Source of the DNA: Ostrinia nubilalis
Taxonomy: Eukaryota > Arthropoda > Insecta > Lepidoptera > Crambidae
NCBI RefSeq assembly: GCF_963855985.1
Contig: NC_087093.1
Coordinates: 12,291,001 to 12,355,000 of the forward strand
DNA: 64,000 bases
Direction of reading: 5' to 3'
In this document: one piece after another, positions 47,968-57,422 of the stretch
How positions within the stretch are numbered: the first letter of the stretch is position 1
Layout: the number at the start of each line of letters is the position of its first letter
The notes under the pieces: model-generated
What the model saw: the letters and a program-made list of their open reading frames with translations, nothing else
The model's database searches: none
Told to the model about the DNA's origin: nothing
Position numbers and translations under genes: made by a program

Positions 47968-48043
47968 CGAAGTGGAAATCTATGGGGGAGTCCTATGTTC
48001 TTCAGTGGACGTCCTGCGGTTGGGAAATGATGATGGACGATGA
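47968..48043 (+). pseudogene. RTE LINE 3' end, short fragment
   Basis: WKSMGESYVLQWTSCG followed by a GATGATG-rich tail. It is the same ORF terminus as at 46088 and 54331, reduced to about 75 bp. Confidence 0.6.
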
Positions 48044-48361
48044 ACTATTTTTGTGATTCTGATAAACATCTAACAGTTACAGACAGCTCTATTAACTGTA
48101 TATTGACCCATGTTGCCAACATTGTACCTATTTTTAGAACTATACAGTCCCTGACAAGCTAAGGAAAAGCATTCATTAAGTTTTCGGCAGCCATCTTACT
48201 TTGTTTGCCTGGCTAATAAAAGTCGAAGCATAAGGCTGAAAGCAAAAGTTAAACACGGCAAATTAAACGCGACGGTGCATTATAGACTGACGATTCATCG
48301 GCGGTCTCTCCTGAGTGCTCGTCTGGGGAACTGTTCCATTGAACCACGATAAATCTAAATA

Positions 48362-48557
48362 CATAAAACTCAAAGGTGACTGACATAGTGATCTATCTAT
48401 CAACGCACAGCCCAAACCACTGGACGGATCGGGCTGAAATTTGGCATGCAGGTAGATGTTATGACGTAGGCATCCGCTAAGAAAGGATTTTACGAAACTC
48501 CACCCCTAAGGGGGTAAAACGGGATCCACGCGTACGAAGTCGCGGGCGGCCGCTAGT
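48362..48557 (+). mobile_element. Helitron-like repeat, copy B (plus)
   Basis: Near-identical, inverted partner of 35424-35625. It ends GGGCGGCCGCTAG before T. It contains conserved text such as GAAATTTGGCATGCAGGTAG. Non-coding, about 196 bp. Confidence 0.65.
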
Positions 48558-48807
48558 GTAGATATAAAAATTTACAACATCATATCAGACACGTAGAGCA
48601 GTGTCTAGATCATTGGTCAGATTCAGATTTCACTTAAGAAAAGCTATATCGTGGTGATTACCAAAGAGAGGAGATAAAGAGTTGCCTATCATCATACAGG
48701 GTGTATCTGTAGAGACAGTGAGTACCTACTGGTATACTAGAGCGATGGTGGAGAGGTGTGGCGCGAATTCCAAAAGACACAGGTAACTGGCATAGGTCTG
48801 TAGAATC

Positions 48808-48932
48808 TTTAGGGTGGGTTGCACCATCTTACTTTAACTTTGACAAACGTCAAAAAGCTGTCATACTCCATACAAAAAACATCGGTTATCGTCATAGTTA
48901 CCGTCAAAGTTAGGTAGTGCAACTCAGCCTTA
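48808..48932 (+). mobile_element. 120-bp MITE family, copy 2
   Basis: Same orientation as copy 1, with a few substitutions (GGGTGGGTTGCACC at the left, TAGGTAGTGCAACTCAGCC at the right). Confidence 0.8.
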
Positions 48933-49550
48933 ATAAACAATTTGCATCATAATCTATGTATTTGGAATAGCAAGAGGCTGGATATCTTAACCTTCCTCTC
49001 TCTTCTACTTCGGTGTCATCGAGGCAGAGTTCATCTCTATTTCGATTACCTATTCTCAATGAATATAAGACATCTCTCCAAAAAGCATGGTAAGTTCTCT
49101 TCTCGGATCGTGTCCAACACTGGACACGAACCCACGGCTCTTCTTAGTTAATAACACGGTTTACGACGGAGTGACGTCGCCATTAGTTTTATACGTTTAC
49201 GTTTATTAGCGGGCACGATTCGCCAGGTTATTTCACACACGGCTGGCTCGTCCGCCCTCATTGTGTAAATACAGCCTTCATAGTCGCTATGAGTGTGATA
49301 GACACTTTATAATACGCTATCATAGTTGCTATGAATACGATAGACAAGACATACTTCACAATCACATAGACGTACCTACGTCAAAGCAAAAAGCTTACAA
49401 ATCTTTTATACTTTTCGATAGGTTTGAAATATTCCATCCTGTGGAATATTTGCACAATCAAACTTTGTCCATTGCTAGGCGTCCATTGTCCATTCAATGA
49501 ACGATTGAAATGTAAGTGAAGTTCCCCAATATTACTATTTTAACCTCCCA
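48933..49550. other. Intergenic, nothing recognised
   Basis: Two imperfect copies of a motif around TCGCTATGAGTGTGATAGA (49281 and 49327) occur close together. No gene is supported. Confidence 0.4.
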
Positions 49551-49693
49551 CTAGGTGGACCGACGATCTGGTGAAGGTCGCGGGAGGTGCCTGGACGTCA
49601 GCGGCGCAGGACCGGTCTTTGTGGAAATCCTTGGGGGAGGCCTTTGTCCAGCAGTGAACGTCTTTTGACTGAAACGAACGATCAAACGAACGA
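49551..49693 (+). pseudogene. RTE LINE 3' end with GAAC-rich tail
   Basis: WTDDLVKVAGGAW ... LWKSLGEAFVQQ then an in-frame stop, followed by a degenerate (GAAC)n tail. It is related to the fragment at 54331. Confidence 0.7.
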
Positions 49694-50211
49694 ACTATTT
49701 AACGTACTTACTTTTTAAATTATTATATGAATATAACTAGATATAACATCAAAGCGATTGCGATGGACATGAAAGTTATACAATATACATCGTCGCCTGG
49801 TAACATGGAATATGACTTTTGTGAAGAAAACGCTTACATTTACAACTCACTTTGATGCTTGTAAAAAATATGACGTTTTATTACTCGCTGTAAACAAATA
49901 TCATTTGAAGTATATTGCTTCAAAAATAAAGATATACGTTTGCTTAGTACCGAAATGAAGCATTGTAAAATGAGAGATTCTGTAGATGAGAAGACTCGCG
50001 TTTTTATCTTTAGGTTATCTTAATAAGTTGTGACAGGTATTCGTCTTCAAAATATAAGATAGTGTTGGAATAGACACCTGATTGATATTTATGATAAAAT
50101 GATATGGTCACTTTGTCTGTCTTTTGTGTTTTACCTACTTTTTGAACTTAAACCAGTAAGTTTAATATGTGCTAGTTACTTTAGCTTTTTAAAATTTATA
50201 AATTAAATTTC
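49694..50211. other. Intergenic, nothing recognised
   Basis: AT-rich with no open frame or repeat terminus. Confidence 0.45.
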
Positions 50212-51738
50212 TCAATGAGGATCATTTCGATTTTTAGCTGTGAATGCAGATTTATAGGGCTAAGAAATCCTTAATACACAGTCCAAAAATTTTTGTTCTA
50301 CGACAAAAATTGACGAAGTTATGGCCAAATTACTAAAAAAGTTCACTGACCGCCCGGCGCGGGGGCGATGACGTCATTATATCCGATCCGAACGCTGCCG
50401 GCGTACTGCGTGGATAGAAAATATTTTTTTCTAGCCAAACTATCAGTTTTAGAGAAACACTTGTAATGACATTTATTCATCATAATAAAGTAAGCTATCG
50501 ATAGGTAATTTTTAAAAATATAAATTGTGAAAAATAACGCAAAAAATCCATACGCTCATACGGTTCAATGGAACGCAGAGACGCGATTGGGGTCTCCGCG
50601 GTGGTATATTTGGCGATTTATTCAAATAAAGTGTTCATAAGTGTTGTTAGAGTCATATCTTCTTCCAAGTAAAATATAAAAATGTATAAGTATTAATTTA
50701 TTTACTTCTAACAATAAGGTATAGCTGAGGCAGATACACTCTGCCTAGGCTCTAAGACATTGCTATGAAGATCATTTCGATGTACACGCAATACCTACCT
50801 GTTATTTAGTTTTTCTGAGTTAAACCTACGTACCTACCTATTTATTCGCCGTTCCCATGGGCGGGCCAGCTGCTGCAGGAACGGACAGCTGCTCCCTCCT
50901 GGAAATCTATTTAATCTTAGCCTAGAAGCTGGGTATGACTCCCCCTCGGCCAGAAGCTGAGTATTACATACCCCCCCCCCCCCCAGCCCATAGAAACTGG
51001 TTATGACTTGACCCCCCCCCCCTCCCCCAGGCCAGAAGCTGGATAAGGCTAGTTCCTTCCCCCAGTCCATAAGCATAAGCTAGGTATGACTCCCCCTCGG
51101 CCAGAAGCTGGGTATGACTTACCCCCCCAGGCCAGAAACTGGGTATGACTTGCCTCTCCCCCCCTCCCACCAAGCCCAGAAGCTGGGTAAGGCTTGCCCC
51201 TCCCCCCAGGCTATAAGCTGGGTATGACTTATCCCCCCCCCCCCCCCCTCCAGGCCAGAAACTGGATATTATTAGCATATATTATGTATTATTATGTTCA
51301 ATACAAACAATCATTAAGTTACACTCACCCCAACCGCGTCTCCGCATTGCATCGAATCCTATGAAAATGTGGTTTTTGGACATAGCGATACTTATTTTTC
51401 ACAATTTTTATTTTTTTAAATTACTGGTCGATAGGTTACTTTATTTTGATGAATAAATGTAATTAAAAGTTTTTTTCTAAAACTGATAGTTTAGCTGGAA
51501 AAAAATATTTTCCATCCCAATAGTACGCCGGCTGCGCTCGATTCGGATATAGTGACGTCACGCGGCCCTGCGTACGTTGACTTTTAGCGGCAAAAACGGT
51601 CTATGTTTATTACTTAATATCTTCGTAAGTAATGGTCCGATTTGGATAATTCAAAAAGATATATCTTTCTTATGTCTTAAAGATTAACGTAGATACTAGT
51701 TTTATTGAATTTTCTACAACAGTACTGATCCTCATTGA
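50212..51738. mobile_element. Large foldback element with ~400-bp inverted arms
   Basis: The left arm (50212 to about 50600) and right arm (about 51325 to 51738) are inverted, imperfect copies. They begin TCAATGAGGATCA on each side and share many blocks, for example AAACTATCAGTTTTAGA, TTTATTCATCA and AATTGTGAAAAATAA. Each arm contains a TGACGTCA-like palindrome. The centre carries a C-rich minisatellite. No transposase and no clear target duplication were found, so it could also be two opposed copies of one family. Confidence 0.65.
50930..51270. repeat. C-rich minisatellite
   Basis: About nine units of 28-45 bp, each built on CCAGAAGCTGGGTATGACTT followed by a C run of 5-18 bases. Length variation is mostly in the C runs. 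The open frames with long Gly runs on the minus strand are translations of this repeat. Confidence 0.85.
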
Positions 51739-52747
51739 CCTTATCTTAAAATAAGTTATTGGAACATTTATTAAGTTGTCAGCAAGATTTTCACTTAACG
51801 ACTGCTGAACACTGAATTTCATACTCGATAAGTATTTCTTTTGTAACTCAAAGCCAGTTTTGTAACCATTAAAATCCAAATCATGTACCAACAAAGCCCC
51901 CTTCATTTTTCACATTTTAATTCCGTACACCATAATTCAACCGGCGAAACGTTTCAATAAACAAGTAGGATTAGCCCTAAAGCCTTTATTATCTTAAGAT
52001 AAAAAACTGAGGGTAATTTTAAAAAGACCTCTCGTTTTACTAACAACCTCGTAATAAAAGGTGCATAACAATAACCAATTTGGGGGAAAACAACGCTTCT
52101 GGATGTAGTCCATTGACATAAATAAATAATTTTCCTCGGCTTTGCTTACGGAGCGTACAGTCGGCTGAGTAATTTTGTAATTTTGTACTGAAAAACATTT
52201 TTTTTAATTTTTTCTTTTACTGTTAACTATTTTTTTGTGACTGACATCAAACCGATTTAAATCGTAATAATAAATCTATGGTGTTATATTTAAAGAGTGC
52301 CTGATTGAAGAAAATAATGCAGTTAATTCAATAATGCAATAAATAGGAATAAGTAATTTTTTGGAATTTTTAGTGGCTCTCAAGCCGGATTCTTAAATAA
52401 TACAGTTTGTACAAAATAGCAATTAAACATTTTTGAAAAAATCAAAACCTTATGAGTAATTTAAAAATCATGCCACAAAACTAAAAAAAAACAAAGTTTT
52501 ACTATAGCAGACTGTACCGCATTTCAAAAACGAATTTTCATTGTTATGGCGCCACAAAAGAAAAAAATTCGAAACGTATTTACAGCGCACTCCGGCTTTG
52601 TTAAAAATTAATTCGATACCTTTATATCAAATTTCTTGAGGGCTGTATTTAGGAAAATCTCATAAGAAATGTTGATGGCCACACAATACATGATGTTGGT
52701 TGTGTAACTTGTACATCGTGGGTTTGTAGCCAAAGGGAATTTACTCA
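51739..52747. other. Intergenic, nothing recognised
   Basis: AT-rich, with A/T homopolymer runs. The open frame at 51670-51906 overlaps the foldback arm and is not supported. Confidence 0.4.
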
Positions 52748-52882
52748 GGGTGAAATTTAAGTCATTGGCATCCTTTTAAATCTTTTAATGTAAGACTACT
52801 CATGATTCCATAAATATGAGAAAAATCACGTATCATGAGTAGTCTTATTTTAAAAGAATGTCAACAATTTTAAATTTCACCC
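52748..52882. repeat. Compact foldback repeat, 135 bp
   Basis: It begins GGGTGAAATTTAA and ends TTAAATTTCACCC, with the central arms ACTACTCATGAT and ATCATGAGTAGT. Almost the whole unit is self-complementary with small loops. It is probably a MITE; no clear target duplication is visible. Confidence 0.65.
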
Positions 52883-53343
52883 TTTATAATAATCGGGTAG
52901 GTACTGTAGAATAGCCACTATGTCACAAGCGATAGAGATGTTTTTAGACATACTTAATAATTTTATTGTAATAAGGTCCATTTGGTTTGTAGTGTACGAT
53001 ATTTTAACATGCAAGTTATTTTATCGAAATAAATTCAAAAGTTCCACATTAAAGTTTAAGTTTTAAGTCTTTTGAAAGTTTTCGAAAATTTGTTCATAAT
53101 TTAGAACCGTTCTCGAAAGTTTGAAATAAGTTAGAACCTTGAATAAATAGACCTAAAATATTTTCAGTGAACAGAAATAAGTTAATGTTTTTACTAAGTT
53201 TAAAACAATCATGTAGACTCAAACTTTTCAACGCTTATGGATTCTATGGATATCTCTATACATACGAATACCTACATTCAGTTTGATATTCGGTTCTTCA
53301 AAAAGTTAAGGTTAAGTTAAGAAGTAGGTAATTTAGACAAGAC
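52883..53343. other. Intergenic, nothing recognised
   Basis: AT-rich with many short AAGTTT-type repeats (53030-53130). No gene is supported. Confidence 0.4.
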
Positions 53344-53783
53344 AGGCTGAATTGTACCACTTAACTTCAAATCGTAACTATAACGATAACCGGTGTTTTT
53401 TGTATGGAGTTTGATAGATTTTGACGTTTGTTAAAGTCAAAGTAAGGTGGTGCAACTAGGGTTGCCAGGTCCAAAATCAGAAAAGCCGGACTTTGTGCTT
53501 CATTTGGCCGGACATTTGATTTTACCCTAAAAGCCGGACATGTGATGTGACGGGGGGGGGGGATGAGTGAGTACTATCATCATCGGTTTCTAACGAACAT
53601 CCTGATGCGTGCGCTTCATATGATTCTGTGGCTCGACTCTCGCCTGGCGCGGCAACCAAATAAAAAGCCTAACAAAAGCCGGACAGGCCGGACAAGGCAA
53701 TATTCGGCCGGACAAGTCCCTAAAAAGCCAAACATGTCCGGCTAAAGCCGGACGCCTGGCAACCCTAGGTGCAACTCAGCCTA
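53344..53783 (-). mobile_element. 120-bp MITE family, copy 3, split by a hAT MITE
   Basis: The copy is in the opposite orientation to copy 1: AGGCTGAATTGTACCAC at the left, and its right end GGTGCAACTCAGCC resumes after the inner element. Only bases 53344-53456 and 53776-53783 belong to this copy. One of its own terminal octamers is the duplicated target. Confidence 0.75.
53457..53767. mobile_element. hAT-like MITE nested in copy 3
   Basis: The termini TAGGGTTGCCAGG (left) and CCTGGCAACCCTA (right) are a perfect 13-bp inverted repeat, flanked by an exact 8-bp duplication GGTGCAAC (53449-53456 and 53768-53775). The inside is rich in GCCGGACA motifs in both orientations and has a G run at 53552-53561. 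There is no transposase. The 60-codon frame at 53563 is not a gene. Confidence 0.85.
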
Positions 53784-53904
53784 AGGCTAATTTGCACCAC
53801 CTAACTTTAACCGTAACTATAACTATAACCGGTGTTTTTTGTATGGAGTTGGACAGATTTTTGACGTTTGTCAAAAGTTAAAGTAAGATGGTGCAACTTA
53901 GCCT
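53781..53904 (-). mobile_element. 120-bp MITE family, copy 4
   Basis: A full-length copy in direct tandem with copies 3 and 5. Neighbouring copies share a CCTAAGGC junction instead of separate flanks. Confidence 0.75.
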
Positions 53905-53980
53905 AAGGCTAAATTGCACCCTTACTTCGACCGTAACTATAACGATAACCGGTGTTTTTTGTATGGAGTTTGACAGATTG
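53903..53980 (-). mobile_element. 120-bp MITE family, copy 5, truncated
   Basis: It begins AAGGCTAAATTGCACC and stops inside the core after GTTTGACAGATTG. It is the third member of the head-to-tail array. Confidence 0.7.
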
Positions 53981-54330
53981 TGTCAGTTTACCTACATCAC
54001 TTCTCTGTTCAAAATATTATCATCATTCTATTCTGCGCTGAATATCTATCTATTTAAGTGAAATTATACTTTACACAAGTCTAAGTCTAATTATGTCGGA
54101 AACCAAACCGCAACTTTGCGAAAGACAAAATTGTTCTAAGCCACTTCGCGCCGGTGTTCACGGCGCGCGATAGATCGCTATCGATAGCGAAGGCGAACTT
54201 TCAATAGTCGATATTATCGAAAGTATCGATACTATAAATTGTATAAAATATGTACATCAATTAGAGAGTTGACTCTACAACATATTATTTATGTACTGAG
54301 TTATCTCGTGAGTTAACGTGGTCGCTTACT

Positions 54331-54724
54331 ATGGGCCTCATAAGAATGCTCAAGGTCACCCAAAGGGCGATGGAGCGGGCCATGCTTGGAGTTTCCCTGC
54401 GTAATCGAATCAGAAATGAGGAGATCCGCAGGAGAACCAAAGTGACCGACATAGCTCGCAGAATTGCTAAAACCAAGTGGCAGTGGGCGGGGCACACAGC
54501 TCGTAGAGACGATGGCCGTTGGGGCAGAAAAGTTCTCGAGTGGCGACCACGGGCTGGAAGACGTAGCGTGGGCAGGCCTCCTACTAGGTGGATCGACGAT
54601 CTCGTAAAGGTCGCGGGAAGAGCCTGGATGCGGGCAGCGCAGGACCGTGCATTGTGGAAAACCTTGGAGGAGGCCTTTGTCCAGCAGTGGACGTCATTTG
54701 GCTGAAACGAACGAACGAACGAAC
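54331..54724 (+). pseudogene. RTE LINE C-terminal ORF fragment with (GAAC)n tail
   Basis: An open frame of about 124 codons is the most intact RTE C-terminus here. It includes RAMLGVSLRNRIRNEEIRRR, WQWAGHTARRDDGRWGRKVL, VGRPPTRWIDD and EEAFVQQWTSFG, then stop and an (AACG)n tail. This region follows the reverse transcriptase in RTE-type elements. The 5' part, including the RT, is absent. The intact frame suggests a fairly recent copy. Confidence 0.8.
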
Positions 54725-54930
54725 GGAGTTATCTGTGCGCTAAGCTTACTTTAAGCACAGAATAAGTACTAGTGCTTTAAGCTTTCTGGTCTCAAAGTCT
54801 CTCTCTATCTCAACTTATCTCTCATCTACCTGCCTAATATTTTCTAAATATGTTCATGCTGCAATTTAATATTTTAAGATTGTAGATTTTGTACAGCTTT
54901 GTGAAACTATGACGTCATTTGTTCGCTATA

Positions 54931-55053
54931 CTAAGGCTGGGTTGCACCATCTTACTTTAACTTTGACAAACGTCAAAAATCTGTCAAACTCCATACAAAA
55001 TACACCGGATATCGTTATAGTTACGGTCAAAGTTAGGTGGTGCAACTGAGCCT
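54931..55053 (+). mobile_element. 120-bp MITE family, copy 6
   Basis: Full length, oriented like copies 1 and 2: AAGGCTGGGTTGCACCATC at the left and GGTGGTGCAACTGAGCC at the right. Confidence 0.8.
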
Positions 55054-56247
55054 CAATTGACAATTTCTAAGCACTTTAGAAAAATCGCATTACGATTTTT
55101 TATTGTTAAGTTAAAATGAAATTTGTTTTATGGAACTTGTGCTTGTGCTTTTCAAGTATTCGACAATAGTCTCACCACAGAGTACTTATCGATGTAGCCT
55201 TGTACTATCGATAGCAATAATTTGCTTATCGATCAATGGCAACACTACGCCAGACAATGTTCTGTTACCTTTGAAATAATGATCCTATTACCAGATCAGA
55301 TCGCCTCTCACAGCTACTACGTTTATAACTTCGTAATTTTCTATCACAAGAAAAGCAGAGATAATAATAGTGATAATATTTCTTACTATCAGGCACACGT
55401 TCTAAAATAATAATATGACGCCTGTGCGGCGTATTTCTATACAAAATGACACTGACGGTATACTGTATTTAAAATTGTTGGAGAAGCGTAAAATGCCCCG
55501 CGGTTTCATTATTTATTAAGAAAGCAATTTCGAATTTGTTATAAAGGAAAAACCAATTTAATACTCAAAACACACAAATAATTAACTTTTGGAATAGTGA
55601 CAGTGACGAGAATTTAATATACAGTACAGTAGTGTAAACATATTTTCCGTTTGTTTGTCATCATCATAGTACAAGCTCTTACATAAAATATGTAGTTTAG
55701 TACTATTAATTAGTATGATAACTAATTTGGAATATTTTTTTACAAACCACAATCATGAAATAAAATCAATCTGCTCAATCGGGTCTCAAATAATTTTGAT
55801 ATCAAAATGGATAATTTCAAATAATTTCTTTCCCATTCTTAGCTAATTCAAAAACAACGTTGCCAGCTATCAAACGCACGAATTTTTCATTAAACTAAGT
55901 AATAATTTAAAGGCATAACCCTTTCTCCGCCGCAGGTGAAACTGTCAGCTGTCCAGCGGATGAATCACTAATTACTTTATCGCCAGATTTAACATTTTTA
56001 ATCTAACTCCTTTATGCGAGGGTTAAAAATTGCGAAACAAAGTAGACAGCGTGATAAACTTTACTGTTTTTTAGTTTAAATTAATGACAGTCGACGTTGG
56101 TGTGCTTTTTTATTAAAAAGACACGATGAAAAATATACTTAGATGACTTTACCCATAGCACTTTGTCTAAATAAGTAGTTAGTACTGAATGTAAATTATT
56201 CTAAAATTGTAGTCATTAAGATAGACACATTATTTTGTTTCTCTACT
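55054..56247. other. Intergenic, nothing recognised
   Basis: AT-rich, no gene. The 62-codon frame at 55222-55410 has no known motif. Confidence 0.45.
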
Positions 56248-56287
56248 GAATAAGAGTTGACTTACTTGACTTATGGTCCTATGTCCC

Positions 56288-57255
56288 CTAGATGGGGCAG
56301 AGGGCGTCCACAACAGTCCTCCATCTCGTTCGGTCTTGAGCTTCTCGCTTGATCTCGCTCCAGGTTTTGCCGGTCTTCTTTGCCTCGTCCGCTACAGTGC
56401 GCCGCCAAGTTTGCCTGGGTCGACCACGTTTGCGTTTTCCTTGGGGATTCCAATCCAGAGCCTGCTTAGGGATGTGATCGGGGTCCCTTCGGAGAGTGTG
56501 GCCAATCCAGTTCCACTTGCGGCGCTTGATCTGCTGGTCTATCGGAATTTCGTGGCAGCGTTCCAATAGCTCGACGTTGGAGATTTTCTCGGGCCAGTAT
56601 ATGCCGAGAATTCGGCGAAGGCAGCGGTTGATGAAGACCTGCAGCTGGTGCGAGATAACCTTGGTGACCTTCCACGTTTCACACCCATAGAGCAGAACGG
56701 ATTTAACGTTGGACCCGAATATTTTGATCTCGACCCTTCGGGTCAATTTCCGTGACTGCCATATGGGGGGAAGTTGTGCGAAGGTAGCTCTGGCCTTGGC
56801 AATGCGCGAAATGATGTCCTCTTCGGTACCTCCTGTTTCTGACACGACGCTCCCGAGGTAGGTGAAATTGTGGACTCGTGCCACATCCTCTGCACCAATC
56901 CGTAATGGCGTGCAATTTCTCACACCAGATCGCATCTCTTGGGTCTTCCGGCAGTTAATTTTGAGCCCTGTGATACCCGCTTCTCGATGTAGGTCATCAA
57001 GTTTGGATTGCATATCGTGATGCGTGTGGCTCAGCAAACAGAGGTCATCGGCATAATCTAAGTCTTCTAAGACTCCGATTATACCCCACTCTATTCCACG
57101 CCGTTGGTCTTGATATGCGCGATTCATGACTCCAAGACAACCAGAAAGAGAAGGGGCGAAAGCAGGCAGCCTTGCCGGACGCCCGCATGCACCTCGATGT
57201 CTTCGGAGATGAGGCCGTCGTGAGTCACCGTACAAGAATATTTCCTGTAGATGGC
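56288..57255 (-). pseudogene. RTE LINE reverse transcriptase, 3' segment
   Basis: Minus-strand RT sequence resumes after the gypsy element with YRKYSCTVTHDG and VRQGCLLSP, then shifts frame to YADDLCLLSHTHHDMQSKL (catalytic YADD). It continues through NFTYLGSVVSETGGTEEDI, SVLLYGCETWKV and RPRQTWRRTV to the stop at 56288. Apart from one frame change near 57140 and the insertion, the coding sequence is open, so the copy is not very old. Confidence 0.85.
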
Positions 57256-57387
57256 TGTTAGATATAAGCATCTATAGGCGCGGGCTGCGACCCGCCCGCG
57301 GCCATCTTTCGAATAAAACAGTGTGCATGTGACTTGCTTGTTTGATTGACGTGCGACGTATCGCCCCTTCCTACCAAATACCTAACA
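57256..57387 (+). repeat. Gypsy 5' LTR
   Basis: 132 bp from TGTTAGATAT to ACCTAACA, identical by eye to the right LTR. It contains AATAAA at 57312-57317, which may serve as the polyadenylation signal. Confidence 0.92.
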
Positions 57388-57389
57388 CG

Positions 57390-57404
57390 TGGCGACGATC
57401 GGAC
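57390..57404 (+). promoter_or_regulatory. Candidate primer-binding site of the gypsy element
   Basis: TGGCGACGATCGGAC begins two bases after the LTR, with TGG complementary to a tRNA CCA end. The first nine bases fit the 3' end of some serine tRNAs, but the tRNA is not settled. Confidence 0.55.
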
Positions 57405-57422
57405 TCACTTTTCGCTTTAAAA

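Noticed and set aside
50834..51278. Gly-rich minus-strand frames of 80 and 104 codons
   Set aside because: They translate the C-rich minisatellite and have no unique sequence.
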